In this document: positions 25,615 to 38,442 of the stretch, in pieces | Layout of the letters: each line of letters opens with the position of its first letter | Position numbering within the stretch: the first letter of the stretch is position 1 | Assembly (NCBI RefSeq): GCF_020382885.2 | Contig: NC_058495.1 | Span: 19,202,127-19,266,126 of the forward strand | Origin: Scatophagus argus | Lineage: Eukaryota > Chordata > Actinopteri > Scatophagidae | Direction: 5' to 3' | Length of the DNA: 64,000 nt | Translations under genes and position numbers: made by a program | The notes under the pieces: generated by a model | Seen by the model: only the letters and a program-made list of their open reading frames with translations | The model's database searches: none | What the model was told of the DNA's origin: nothing

Positions 25615-28600
25615 TTATACACCGACGCCGGACATGTGTGTTATCACATGACGACGATGACTCTAATTGTCTTTTAATTTTGACCAAAAAAATCACAACA
25701 AATTGGAAAAACCACCAAAAGCAGTAACAGCGATGTTTGTTTTCGGTTGGATTTTGTCCTGCAGGCTTCATCCCACATACATGACCTTCTTTCTCCCTTC
25801 CTGCAGAGGTCTTGTAGCGCCTCCCTCCCACGCACCTCAAACCCCACGCAAAGTTTTCAAGCAGCATGCTGGCAGCTTTTCAACTACCGCGTACATTAAC
25901 GTTTAAGCTCACATGGAGGAGCATGATGTGAACACTGTCAGGTAGCCTACTGAAAGTGCTAAAGGGGGCGCTCACACTGGACACCCCTACACCCACTGAA
26001 ACATCATCAGCAAGAAGTGAAGTTTGACTGCGTGGCTGCCATGCCAACAGTGACAAGACAACGCTAAAATTAACACATACAAATTGCACCACCCATTCAT
26101 TGTGTTATTGGCTGCTTCCTAACAAGTGAACCAGCAGCCTACATCATAGGCAGCCTCTGTTCAACATACACCACAGTAAAAAAAAAAAAATCGCAATAAT
26201 TTTTATATTTCCTGTAAAAATGTGTGATTGTGTTCAGGGAAGACTTGCTGTTCTTCATCTTAGCAGTTTATCACCGTATGTCCCTTCAGGTACAGAGGGA
26301 ATTATCATGTGAGCTATGTGGACAGTGCTGTTCATTGTCCTCATGCTGCTCCCCTCACAGCAAGTTTGCTCATATGTCAAACTGTTAATGAGGAAAAATG
26401 CAGTTACTACAGCTGAGGAGCCTGAGGCCAGAGTTTTGAGGAGCTTTTATTTTCCCACACAATTTTTTTGTTGTTGCTGTTGTATTTATTGTATATTTTG
26501 TATTTTTCAGTACCCCTCTGGCATTCTCACAAACTCACAGCAGACAGTTTACATGATTTCATACAGACAGGAGCACAGACAAAGGCATTATTTCATATTT
26601 ATTGATATAATTCAACATTGCATGGTGATACATTCACATAAAAACAACATCATGAAGAAAACCTATAAAGATAGCATATTCTTGGTGTACATCCAGTATA
26701 ACATACATCTTTTTCATGTGTTTACATTCAAGAATGCATCAGTTGTGTATGTGTGCATGTGAGGAATCACACGGCCTCTGAAATGAGTCCCAGTGCGGGT
26801 GCAGCATCAGAGCAGTGAACACACAAGCAGGTTGAACAACGGCAACAGCAATCAGTAGTCCTGGTAATAATCCCACCAATGTGTCAGTGCTCGTCTGTTG
26901 TGACAGTCTCTCTGCTGAGTTGACCCATGGGACCAGGTGTCTGGGTAATGACACAGAGACGAGCCAGCTGCAACTGAAACACTCCTCTAAAAGTCAGTCT
27001 ATAATCACATACAGACCTTGTACTGTAGATTTAATCTGGTCGCTATTTACAACATGTACGTGAACGTTATTTCAAAAGAGAACTGCACGTTTTCAGGACG
27101 CCAAATTGAAACACAGAAATGCCTTAAATATTGTGCAGTTTAAAACAATTGATATGAATTCTGCTTTTCACAAGGCTGTCAGTACTTTTGAGATTGTAGT
27201 TTTTGTTGACATACTGGGTTGGATTCTATTGAAAGGTTTTCCTGTTACTGTATCCATCCATTTTACAGTCTCATCTCAACTGGCTACTTCTGACTGCAAC
27301 CATAATTCTGTTGTCATATAATAAATCATAAAATATATTTCTTTCACTATTTAAAGGACTAGTCGGGCATTTCGGGAAAGACACTTATTCACTTTCATGC
27401 TCAGAGTGAGATGAGTCTCACAGCACTCTCATGTTTGGATGGTAAATATGATGCTATAGCCAGCTGGTTAGCTTATCTTAGCATAAAACCTTGAAATAAG
27501 GGAAACAGCTCGCCTGGCTCAACATGAGGGTCATTTTTAATATCACGTTAGTTAAATCCATGCAAAACCCAAAGTGTAAAAACAAGGGTTGTGTTGGCAG
27601 TTTTGTTTGCTTGTATGTTTGCGGTGTTGGTGCTAAGCTAAGCTAAGCTAAGCAGCTGCTCTCTGTAGCGTCATACTGGCATGAGAATAGTACCAGAGCT
27701 TTTCATTTACTTTCTTGCAAGTAAACAAATGACCCTATTCCCCAAAATCTCAAACTACTACTTGCAACAATGTGCTCACCTTTTAACAGCAGTATATATG
27801 AAACATCAATGATATATTACACCATTTTATACAAACTGGGGCATAAAAGCTGTATTTATATGAAGGAGCTTTTATATAAACACTGTAATGTTGACTCTTT
27901 CATAACAAATGAATCTAAAGAAAAACTGCATTTAATATTCCACACCAGCCTTTAATTGTTCTCTGCCTTGTTCTTCACCTTCTCTCTGTGGACCAATCCT
28001 CCTAAACCCTGATACATTTACATCTCATCATCGTGTTCCACGTAGCGTTCACTTGGTCTTGCTTGTGAACATTCAGTTCAAAATACACATGTAGCCAGTG
28101 TTTCAGAGCAGAATTGAGGCAGAAACAATAATAAATACATTCAATAAGTTGTTTTTTTTGTTGTTGTTTTTTTTTTTTTTTTTTTAGTATTTAACTGTTT
28201 TAAGTGTATCACCATTTATTTAAAGCTGCCCTGGAGCATTTAAATGGCAAATCAGATCGTCTGCTGCTGCCTAAACACGTTCTCTGGAGCAGTTAGATAA
28301 GCACCACTACGAGAACGCTCTTTCATACAGCTCCATATGTAAACAGACGTTAATTTGACGAAGTGGAAATTATATACAATGTTTATTGTTGTATGATTTC
28401 CTTCAGCTACAGATTCTGTGTGCACTGCTGCTCCCACTGCTGCCTGAGGTGAACGTTGGCTGTGTTTAGCATGGGCTTGCTTCTGGTGGTTATATTAAAA
28501 CATCTCCCTGGGGTGGAAATGTGTTTTTCACATTTCTTAAACTCACTTCACGCACCAGTGAGTTTCATAATGGAACACACCTGTGACTGTATTCTGCTTT

Positions 28601-28634
28601 TTAATTATACAAAGCGGGCCCATGTGTGTCCGTC
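25615..28634. other. Gap between tRNA-Phe and the GPR22-type receptor
   Basis: No protein-coding gene recognised. It contains a teleost repeat (27349-27740) and T-rich tracts near 28150-28187. A minus-strand aataaa (28215-28220) lies about 415 bases past the receptor stop codon and could be its poly-A signal. Confidence 0.5.
27349..27740. mobile_element. Non-coding teleost interspersed repeat
   Basis: The order of words 'gactagtcgggcatttcggg', 'agatgagtctcacagcactc', 'atgctatagccagctggtta', 'gcttatcttagcataaa' and 'gaaacagctcgcctggctc', then 'gctaagctaagctaagc', matches a very abundant teleost non-autonomous element as I remember it. It has no coding capacity. I cannot name the exact family, and the borders are approximate. 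Confidence 0.65.
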
Positions 28635-30173
28635 TCACAGGACCTCTGCCAGACAGCGGTCAGTACCTTCGCTTGCTTCCAGCCGCACCTGCCGGCTGGT
28701 TTTTCTGTTCTCCACCCAGGAGTTGTGTATGACGGTGCCCCCCGGTGAAGGGTCTACCTGCAGCAGGGACACCACCCTCTTCTTGACCTTGGCACGGAGG
28801 GCACGTCGCAGCTTCTGTCGGGTGAAGGCATATAGCAGAGGATGGGAGATGGTGGTGCCATAGGCCAGAGCTAAGAACCAGAGGCGCATGCTGACCAGGG
28901 TGTCGCTGGGGCCTATGCCCAGGATTAACACATTGGTCACAGAAAGGGGAGCCCAACAGCCAAGGAAGGTGGTGATGATGATGAGGGACATCCTGAACAC
29001 CCGTCGCTGTCGCTCTCGTCGATCCCTGTGTCGCCGCACTGCCCGCCTCAGGGCAATGATGGCCGACACGGAGGCTTGGACACCCACGGCATGAGGCATG
29101 TGGGTCGCAGCCTCTTTGTCAGAGGTGACAAGAGGGGCGGAAGAGGACAGGGCAGGGGGGGAGGTAGCTGTGGGGGTGGGGGAGGGTGACGGGATGAGGG
29201 GAGGGTGGCTGAGCTGTTTGGTACCATCAGTGGTGCACTGCTCCCCTGCTGCCTCCCAACCATCATTTATTCTGACCCCTTTCTTCTTTTTTTTCTGTTT
29301 CTTGTGGCGCCCCCTGCAGGAGGGGCCCTTGAACCGCTGGCTCTTCTTCATATGGGAACCAATGCGGATGTTTAAAGCCCTCAGTATTCTGGAGTAGGTG
29401 AACAGCATGACTGCCACGGTGGTGAAGAATATAGGAACCTGGAGGATAAGATGGTAGTACATACCCAAGCTTGTGTGGTAGCCATGGCCACCAACACACA
29501 GCAGTGTCCGGTTACGCCATGCGGGCACCGCTGTAGAAAGAATGTCACTTGTGGACACTGTCGCCTGTCCACTCTCCTCTGCTCCTTCTCCACTAGACCA
29601 CTGCATCTCCAAGAACGGAATAAAAAACACAGCCACAGAGGTGACCCAAACCGCAGCCAGGAGCAGCGATGCTCTGCGTGTCGTCAGGAGCCTGTTGGCT
29701 GGTCTTACTGAAATGTCATATCGATCCAAGCTGATAACCAGGATGTTGATGGCTGTGGCTATGCTGGCAAAGGTGACACAGGCTTCATGGATGCAGCAGA
29801 CCAGGGCCAGGTTTGGTCCTGGAGGCAGCAGCACAACCACCAGAGTGAAGGGCAGACACAGCACACACACTGCCACATCCAGCACATGCAGATTGACAGT
29901 CACCATATTGCTCACCGAGTCCACTAAATTGGATTGAGAGCAGTAGAGCACCAGCACCGTCAGGTTGCTGCTGAAACCCAACACCAGCTCCAGCATGAGG
30001 ACGGCAGTGAGTGGCACCTGGAAGCCCAGTGAGTACGGCATGTACCAGGATGTGGGAATGTTGGACCCTCCTCCTCCACCCAGCTCCTCAAGGACTCCCA
30101 TTCCCTCCAGGCCGGCCGCAGTCCCAGCCCAGTCGGTGGTGGCTGGGTCGGAGGTGTAGCTGTCAGTCTCCAT
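28635..30173 (-). CDS. gpr22: GPR22-type orphan G-protein-coupled receptor
   Basis: A single uninterrupted 512-aa reading frame; mammalian GPR22 is 433 aa and likewise has one coding exon. Seven helices follow the class A plan: TM1 about 52-78 (GFSSNLTVLVLYC), TM2 93-115 (NLHVLDVAVCVLC), TM3 124-152 ending in DRYDISV (150-156), TM4 168-188, TM5 236-262, TM6 394-418 (GCWAP at 405-409) and TM7 431-452. The TM7 motif is HPLLY, not NPxxY, as in mammalian GPR22. Close matches to GPR22 include SNLTVLVLYC, ATAINI, ALNIRIG, ALRRAV and VIHNSW. The third intracellular loop (about 266-393) is much longer than in mammals, with a lysine block and a Pro/Ser-rich stretch. One N-glycosylation site (NRT, 221) lies in the second extracellular loop. 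The ligand is unknown; mammalian GPR22 is reported in brain and heart and thought to couple to Gi. It may be the second teleost paralogue (gpr22b). Confidence 0.92.
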   Translation of the reverse strand: METDSYTSDPATTDWAGTAAGLEGMGVLEELGGGGGSNIPTSWYMPYSLGFQVPLTAVLMLELVLGFSSNLTVLVLYCSQSNLVDSVSNMVTVNLHVLDVAVCVLCLPFTLVVVLLPPGPNLALVCCIHEACVTFASIATAINILVISLDRYDISVRPANRLLTTRRASLLLAAVWVTSVAVFFIPFLEMQWSSGEGAEESGQATVSTSDILSTAVPAWRNRTLLCVGGHGYHTSLGMYYHLILQVPIFFTTVAVMLFTYSRILRALNIRIGSHMKKSQRFKGPSCRGRHKKQKKKKKGVRINDGWEAAGEQCTTDGTKQLSHPPLIPSPSPTPTATSPPALSSSAPLVTSDKEAATHMPHAVGVQASVSAIIALRRAVRRHRDRRERQRRVFRMSLIIITTFLGCWAPLSVTNVLILGIGPSDTLVSMRLWFLALAYGTTISHPLLYAFTRQKLRRALRAKVKKRVVSLLQVDPSPGGTVIHNSWVENRKTSRQVRLEASEGTDRCLAEVL

Positions 30174-30182
30174 GACGACCTC

Positions 30183-30251
30183 TCAGCCCTCATATATTGT
30201 ATCTGTCACACCGTTGATGGGCTCCCATGATGCACCAGGCTGAGACTCCAT
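30183..30251 (-). promoter_or_regulatory. Upstream ORFs in the GPR22-type leader
   Basis: On the minus strand an ATG at 30251 opens a 22-codon frame whose stop lies 9 bases before the receptor ATG. A second ATG at 30228, in another frame, opens a 12-codon frame (30190-30228) inside it. Both sit in the predicted leader exon, so scanning ribosomes meet two starts before the receptor. They would be expected to lower or condition translation; this is inference from arrangement only. Confidence 0.6.
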
Positions 30252-30282
30252 GATGCAAGATGAATAACAGCTCGGTGACAGC

Positions 30283-30284
30283 AC
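30283..30284 (-). other. Probable splice acceptor of the GPR22-type coding exon
   Basis: On the minus strand a pyrimidine-rich run ending gtctccccag abuts TGCTGTCACC at 30283. This makes a strong acceptor 110 bases before the start codon, implying an upstream non-coding exon. Confidence 0.6.
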
Positions 30285-30451
30285 TGGGGAGACGGGAACA
30301 CAAACCAAGACAGATGAGAAATGAAGTGCGGAGGAGAGAATCAAAAGCATTTTCTCTCTCATAGCATGTTAGACATCTCAACATGAGTGTGGATTGAAAA
30401 AGTCATAACACAGTTTTCTACAGAATGTTAGCCAACATGATATGGGCACCT

Positions 30452-30452
<1 letters not shown>

Positions 30453-30506
<54 letters not shown>
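30453..30506. repeat. (TCTA)n microsatellite
   Basis: Long, nearly perfect TCTA tetranucleotide run inside the probable first intron of the GPR22-type gene. Confidence 0.92.
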
Positions 30507-33500
30507 GCTATCTACATAAATATGCATATATCAACCCCAGCGATTGCAGATCAGGTGCTGCATTATGTATCAATCCAGCATTCAATCTGTCTCCATTCAT
30601 CGTCTCAGATTACAATTTTGGCTCGGCCACAGCTTGAAACCCGCACGCAAGCTGCAAAAACTGCAGACCGTCACAATAGGCCATCACTGATGCAACTGGA
30701 GCTCAGGGGAATGCACAAACTGAATGAAGCTAAGTAATCAGACACACAGACAATCAACTGCCCTGTCACTGAATCAGTAAAAACAACACACCCAGCAGCT
30801 TACACAAAACTGGTTATGATCTCTGCTCTGCCGGCTGAGGCAGACCACATGATTTATTTAAAGTGCCCTTATTGCCAAAGGGGTATATTTAGCAAGTGTC
30901 TGAGGGTTACAGCTAAATTGATGACAACTTAAGTTAATTCACTTAAAGAGCTAAAATGTACTGTGGAAGAACCAATCAATCATAATGCCAAAATCAGGGA
31001 GATTTGCGTGACTAATTTTAACTACAGCTAAATCTTCCAAAACAGCTCGTTTGTCACTTTGGGAAATGTTTCAGGAATGATTCACAGAACATGATGCCTC
31101 AAGGTAACTCTTTCTTCAGTAACAGTATAAGTAGCATCACAGGACAGAAAACACTCGATCTGTGGAATTTGCTAGTACTACACTTCAATATCTGGATCCG
31201 AACAGTCAGTCAAATGGCTTGCAGGTCACTGGTGGCTTTTGCTGTTGTTTTCAGTCGTAGCTTTGAGGTACTGGTATGCACACCGTATCTCGCTGTTGTA
31301 TTGACAACCACAAGATTAAAGGCGGTGTGTAATACACAGTTGCTAGTCATTGATTAGAAGGTGGCTACTGATTGCACCTGCGGGAAATCAATTGAATGAT
31401 TAAAATCACAGCTTCCCTTCCCCTAAATTCATTGAGGCAAGGGCACAGGTTTGGTAGGGGCACAATAACCTGGACTCCCTCCCTGGATGAAGTGACTGAG
31501 AGGTCTCTTAGAAATTGCAGGGGAGAATTTTTTTCTTTTTTTCATAAAATTTAGAATTCACTAATTTAACCAAGCAATGGGAAAAGGTGCGTGCACAAGG
31601 CTTTGTGGCTAAAAAACTTCTGAGAAACTTTAATGCTAAACCTCCCTATAATTTCAAACTATAGCATAATTCATATTTAATTCTCAGGTAAAACCCCTGA
31701 CGATGTATCTGTTTCCTCATCGGTCTGGTCTACTTCTCTTACCTGCTGCTGCTGTGTTTCCTGCATGTAAACTAATAAAATAAAGGTGACATTTTCATGG
31801 CATTTTTAGACTAAAATTCAAATGATATTTAGATTTATCCACCATGTTGTGTTTGCTCCTTGTCACTTGATTGCTGGCCCACACATTGCGGAAGCCAAGG
31901 TTAGCTTGCTAGTTAACGCTAGCTAACATGGCCGACTAACATCAGTTGACATTTTCCACAGTGGAAAGGCTGAAGACGTCAGGTAGGTTGCAGGTTTTTA
32001 TTGTGAAGGGGTGGGGGGCTCCAGATGTCCCTTCACCTTTTTTGGTGGCAACTGCATGATATGTACAAGATAAAATCATGTTGGTGTGGACCAGGTACCA
32101 GGTACATGCTGCCAGTCATGATAACTTACAGTACACCAATCAGTTCTCGTCTCGCCTCATTTCAAAAATCAAATTTGCCTGTGACGCAAGCCTTTGAGGC
32201 CCTTTCAGCCAATCAAATGCTAGCACTGCTAGTCTGGTCGCCTTGGCGACGCAGCCTCTGGGAGGGAACATCTTATTTGTCTACAGTAATGTGTTTTCAT
32301 CCCAAAAATAACGCGAACAAGTTTGGTCAAACACTGGTAGGGACCATTCTGTCCTCCCAAAATATTGTTAGGGACGTGTCCCTATCTTTCATATGCAAAA
32401 CGTTAAAGGGTGAAAATCTCAGCATTGTGTAAAATGTTAGATGATGGGCCCACAAGTCAGAAGCACAGAAACAAACAACAAATCAACTCCCAACCTCTGC
32501 ACAACTCCACTCTGGCAACTAGACATCCAGTTGAGTGATGGGCTCATTTTCTCTCAGTTTCTGTTGCCACGGCAGCCACACTACATGGGCCTAGATAAAT
32601 GAAGATACAGGTGCTATAGTGTTGAAGTGCACGTCACCCAGGTCCTTGGTGACATCGTGCTAGTGACAGTGAGAAGGTAAGAGCAGTGGAGTTAAAATGA
32701 TGAGATGCGAAAAGGGAAAAACAATCACATACTGGTTTGACTTTACGCCTGTTTTTCCTTTGGTAAACAGCAGGATGCAGGAGGAATCAGAAGTCCCTTA
32801 AGATCAGCAGCACTCTTCTTTAAGCTATTTCCGATAACATAACAAATTCTAGACTCGACGGAAACAATAGGCAAGGTTTTAGAGCACTGCCTAAGTTGGT
32901 GGGCAGATGTAGGTTTCTGGTTTAATTTAAAACTGCAAGATATATCTCATGGGAATGTAAGGAGACACCGGCAAAAGTATAATAAAAAAGAAACGGCTGA
33001 GAAAAAGAGCCAGCGCAGAAGTGAAGGTGTGCATGAGCGCAGCCCTGCAGACACTTTGCTTGACTCATGTTGGAGGTTTCCTGCTGGCCCAGTCGAGAGC
33101 AGACTGTCTGATTGGCGCCAGAGGCTGGAATTTGGAGAGTATGAAGATAAGGGTATGTAGGAGGGTGGAAAAGTAGAAGTAAGGATTAAAAGGGGGCATT
33201 CATCACCTGGAAGTAGAACATGAGATGGGAAAGAAGTAGAAATGAATGGCAAGCCAGCAGTACTGGTAAACAAGATGTCCCAGGGAGTATTTTTTTTTTC
33301 AACAACCTTACGTCAGCTTTCCACTAACTGCTGCTGGTTTCCTCCTCGCCTCCAGTCCCCAACAGACTGCTTCAGTCCCAGAAGACTTAGCTCATGATTG
33401 CCATAGTGAAAAGCTGCATGATGACTGCACAGGTTAGATGCTTAGCAGGTGGACAGATATTGCCAATCTTAAAATCACCGCAGAAAAGCAATTCAGTTGT

Positions 33501-36329
33501 AGAATGGCACAGCAGCTGATGGAGAATGGAGCTTTATATGTCTATTTCCTGTAGCCCAGTATAGGGATTAATACTTTGGCAGCCCTGAGGTTCTGTGTTG
33601 TACTTTTAGGGACATATTTTTTGTGTGCTTGTGATAAGAGTACATTTCCTACTTGAATCGATTCAGCTATATCGTGTTTTTGTATGTGGTACTGTTTAAT
33701 CTCAGTTTAAATTAAAAGGCTGGGTTGTAAAGGGTATTCATGTGAAGCAGAAGTGTGAAGGAAAAAAAAATCAATATGACCCTGCTTTGACCCAAAGTGC
33801 CTCCCATCAGTCTCTGTACTGTTTCACAATGTTCTTCCTCCATAAGCTGGTTAGTATAAATCTGTGTGAGGTCAGGGTTGGCTCAGGTTAGAACTTGGAA
33901 GGCACAATTTATTTCTAAATCCAGATAAAACCTTGTCAGAGAGCAGCCGCACCACTCCTGATAACTAGCTATGAGCTAGAGGCAGGTGAGTGTGAAGCCA
34001 GGTGTATTTCTTAAGATGACTTCCTAATTAAGTCGCCTTCGAGTGGAAGACGATCACCAGGGAGTGCTGTCGGTGATTTTGTGTCTGTGTGTGTTTGTGT
34101 GTGTGTGTGTGTGTTCATGTTCTAGCTTTGCAGGAGGCTATAATCTCCCTTAGACCCTGACACACTGAAGACCAGGGAAATGTCACATCAAGGTGATGCA
34201 TTTAACCAGCAGTAACCCCATCTCAGCAACACCTTTTCCCTTTACAGTCTGACAATGTAATGAGGTTGAACGTGAACACATTTTTACAGAGACCTGAAAA
34301 TCAGGTCCTGACGCTGAGAACATGTAACGTGTTCCTCTTCGGTTTGCACACCTAGTTTTGAACTGTTCAGAGCACTAAATTGGTTTGGACCTTGGAGGTT
34401 GGTTCCGTGATGACAGCAGTGTCATACTACAAAGAGAGGATTATTAGTTGGTCTCTGCTTTTTTTGAGGATAAAAACAAATATTTGTAAAAATACCCCAT
34501 AAGGTTGTATGTAATCAGTGCAATGTGCAGACTTGCTACTACTGTGTACTTCTGTTGTGCGTTGTGCTACGCCGTCTGTTGGTGACACATCCTTCATAAC
34601 AATGATTGTACTCGAAAGTGGTGAAAATGCGGGCTGGTTCACAGAATAGCTTCGAGATGGCAAGAACCAGTTCACAAACCAGAGCAAATTTGGTGGAAAA
34701 GGGAAATGGACAAGTTGACACTAGGATCTGATTTTCCAGTTTGAAGCCTTAACTCTGAGCCTTCTGTGAGCCTGACATAATGACAGTTAAATGCATTTAT
34801 TTGAGTCAGATGAGACGAGCAACAGTGTTTTCTAATCCAGACAGGTGGATTTTGTTACCTGCGTACAGAGCCAGGCTGTTTTCCCCTGCTCTTCTCATGT
34901 CTCAACTCTCAGCAAGACAGCAAATACATCCCAAAATGACAAACTACACGAATTGTTTTAAATGGGACGTGCCCAGAACTACATGTCCAAAAACTTCACT
35001 CTGAAGATCTGTAAAATATATGGTGTACCTTTCGCTTCTGAGCAGATTTTCTTGTTTGATAATACACTGCTGTTGCCTGACATTTTCAGTGCAAAATGCA
35101 AAACAAATACATAACCATATGCAATATGTAAACATATTCATTTGATTCTGCAGAGCACTTGACTGGACATCTGGGTCCTCATCCCAATCCTTTGTTTTTG
35201 ATTCAGCTGGCAGGAGCATCTCTGTCTTTTATTTGATCTCATTTTGTTCTGTTTGTATGTCAAGATTTACAGTGTTTAAAAGGTTGATGCCACAGTCTAT
35301 TTGTGGATCAGTGTTTTGTTGTCTGATCTCATTGCTCAGGATAATCAAGACAGATTTTTCTAAGAGACCTGAAAAGCACAAACTTCTTTCTGTGTCTAGA
35401 ATTTTCACCTGGGTTCAACATACACATGTGCAAAGATTCCTTCATAGATGGAAAACCAGTTTCAGAATTTGTTTAATACAACAGACTTCTCCAGCTAATC
35501 AGTGAATGCAACACTTTAGGTCTGGTCCCTGAGGGCTATAGAAAGCAATTCTGGGGAATGGAAGATCAATGCAGGTTGAGGAAAAGAGCAATAAAAATTT
35601 AATTACGACACTTCATCACAAAACAACGAATGCCACAGACGGATCTGATAAAATAATGGATCATTTTTCACTTTAACAGTGCATCAAAGCCTCAGCAGGG
35701 AGGTTAATTCACACACTGTGCACCACATCCAGAGCCAACACTTTCCATGGACACAGATCAGAGTGAAGCCCCAGAACATTTTTTCCCTCCGGTAAAGGAA
35801 GCCAGAAAATATGTGACAAGAGACCGTATAGCATGTATAATTGAACAGCTAAAGTCAGATCAGCATTTCCCAAAAGCAGCAGCACAAAGATTAAAAAGAT
35901 GAATGGCAGTGAAGATAATCTGGCGAGTCCTGTGAGACAAGATGATGTAACAGGTTGTCAAAATGAGAAGACGAGAATATGGAATACAAGCACGGGAATA
36001 GTAATGGGGAATAATTTTTTAATGTAGGATATTTATGGGAATACTGTACAGGAAGAAAACTTGATTGGATTTTGATAAATAAGTACCAAAAAACAAATGT
36101 TTGTAGGGCTTATTTGTTTGTGTATATTGTTTAAAAGGTGCGCAATGTGACCGTGAATGTCATCTAAAACGGTTAGACTTTATCAAGCACTAACCAACAT
36201 GGATATGTTAGCCTGCTCAGTGGAAAACTTAGCAGAGCCACACACCACTGAGCGATAACACTGTAAGATTGTTGTAATATAAAAATGTTATTTAAAATGT
36301 ATTCCATTGGAAGGCTGATAAATTATGTA

Positions 36330-36520
36330 ACAAGACTGGCATGCTGGTATCTCTGTGATATTGTAAGCTAATGCTAAAGTCAACATGTTAACATGATGAT
36401 TTTAGCATGTTGACCATATTCAGCATCTTAGCTTAGCATGTTAACATGCTGACATTCACTTAGGAGCACTAAAGTACTGAGTCTGATGGTAATGTCATTA
36501 GTTACACATTTATTTGCGTT
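36330..36520. repeat. Teleost 'agcatgttaacatg' repeat
   Basis: Repeated and inverted words (gctaatgctaa, catgttaacatgatg, agcatgttgac, cttagcatgttaacatgctg) make this segment internally palindromic. Similar non-coding elements are common in teleosts in my memory. No coding capacity; borders approximate. Confidence 0.6.
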
Positions 36521-37609
36521 TTCCAGTATTTCTTTATATAGATCTCCGCTTATCAGGAGCTCAGGGTGGCAGCCACCAATAACTATTATTATTACTATAA
36601 TATTAAACCTGTGTCATTAAGATAACAACACAGCAGCAAGCATATCCACATATTTCTCTTCACATAACCACGAGTGTTGACATGAACTCCATATCTTAAA
36701 GCCTCACAAGGTTACAGCAGTTTGAAGTAAATCAGTTTTTCTTCATTAAGATGCAAAGTTATGCAGAAAGGTGCCTGAAAATCTAATCAGACCGTCAACC
36801 GAGGGAAGCAGTGGGGAAAGTTTCTGTCATGTACTGCTGTTGAGGGAGTCACAACGTCACTGTGATGGCAAGACAGAAGGAAAGCAGGGTGGACGTTTGA
36901 TGATCATATTTTTGTGAAATTAAAATGCATATTTTCAGTTATATTCGGTGAACATCACCGTGTCAATACTGACATGTCAGGCAGAGACGATGTCTTTCTC
37001 CAGTCTCTTAAAATGCGGAGACACAAAATGTGTGTATGAGTTTTTTGAAACAAAAAAAGTGATGTGAGAGACAAGCCTGCATCAGTAAAAGCTCCAAAGC
37101 ATGCGGTGAGAATGTGGTGACCCTGAATACATTCAATTTGAATTCATAAAGGCAGGCTGAGCCGAAATTGCTGCCAAAAGCCCACAGTGTTGAATGTGGT
37201 GAAATTCTATCACAGCTTATTTTTTCTCCTTTTTGACATGTATTTATTTATTTATTTGGGGAGGTCAGACATTTTCTTAACAAAAAAAAACCTTTTTGAA
37301 CAAAACTTTTTGAACAAAGTGTGCCTTAAGTCTGAAAAGATTGAGACTGAGAGGTTGAATATGTGTAATGAGATTTTAAGACTTTCAGGTGGTATCTAAG
37401 ATCACTACAATATGAGATGATTAAAAAAAAAAAAAGATCTTTGACTGCCAGACCTTCCCCCTTTTGTAGGAAAAATACAGCTTTGATCATTTGTAGCAAC
37501 GACATCACCACAAAGTTTGGGTGTTGATTCAACGACACATTATGCCAAACAAAGTGCTGCACGAATAGCAACAACAGCATTCAAAGCCCATAAGTCTGTA
37601 GTGTGAGGG

Positions 37610-37815
37610 GCAGAGCTCCCGTTATCCAGCAATTACCATGTCCCCACCCCGCCATTAGCCGGCTGATGTGCCCTTGAGCAAGGTACTTAACCCCCAATAT
37701 ATGCTCCCCAGGTGCTTGATGCAGCCCACTGCTCCTGTGTGTGTTTCACTGCATGTTGCATGTGTGTGTGTGTTTCAATCAGTGATGGGTTAAATGCAGA
37801 AAAGTAATTTCCCTG
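37610..37815 (+). mobile_element. Teleost short retroposon-like repeat
   Basis: Recognised by the word order 'tgcccttgagcaaggtactt', 'aaccccc', 'gctccccaggtgcttg', 'cagcccactgctcctgtgtg', 'gatgggttaaatgcagaaaa' and 'gtaatttccctgctg'. This is a widespread fish SINE-like module. Non-coding; family name not assigned. Confidence 0.7.
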
Positions 37816-38414
37816 CTGTTTTTCATTAGCTTACAGCTAACGTACAGTGAGGTATTCTGGCTGTTTGATGCAAATAAATGCAAATGATCTCACGGTCAAA
37901 CAGAAAGACAAATCAAAAAATTCACTTTGCGCTCTGTGGGGACACAAGCGCAATATGAATTGTATTAAAAATGAAACATATCAGACTGAGTGAGTCTCAT
38001 TACCAAGGTGTCAAATGCTGACATTTTTGGGCTGGTGATGCACTGCATCAGCAGCCTCTATTAGGATAATTTGACCAAAATTTCTCCCATTTGTCCAAGA
38101 CACTGAAATCTTCCAGGACACACTCACTCTGGTGAGGGGCTGAGCAACGACAAGACAGAAACGTCGGAGTCAACATGAGGACACAGACCACGTATACTTC
38201 CTCTGTACAATAAACACCCACCAGCATGTGTGCGCATTAGTGTAAACCGACTCCCCGCTGAGACGTCAAGCTGTGTTTTAAGCGCTTTCTCCAGTCACAG
38301 CACCAAGACGGAGACAAAATGTCATGTCAGAGCAAAGTACTTGCTGCTTACTGCTCATCTCCAGCACAGTCGAACTGGGAGAGCAACAAACACACATCTG
38401 TATTACTGCGCTTC

Positions 38415-38442
38415 CACACACACACACACACACACACACACA
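38415..38442. repeat. (CA)n microsatellite
   Basis: Uninterrupted CA run. Confidence 0.9.

Noticed and set aside
25580-25867. A 95-codon minus-strand frame ending in NSSVGRALD
   Set aside because: It overlaps the tRNA-Phe gene, has no recognisable domain and no conserved splice context.
28660-30193. Several other open frames on both strands inside the GPR22-type gene
   Set aside because: GC-rich coding sequence leaves other frames open; none resembles a known protein, whereas the 512-aa frame is clearly a receptor.
32025-32432. A 135-codon plus-strand frame
   Set aside because: No domain, no conserved neighbours, and the surrounding words resemble a degenerate interspersed repeat; I could not assign a family, so I do not list it as a gene or element.
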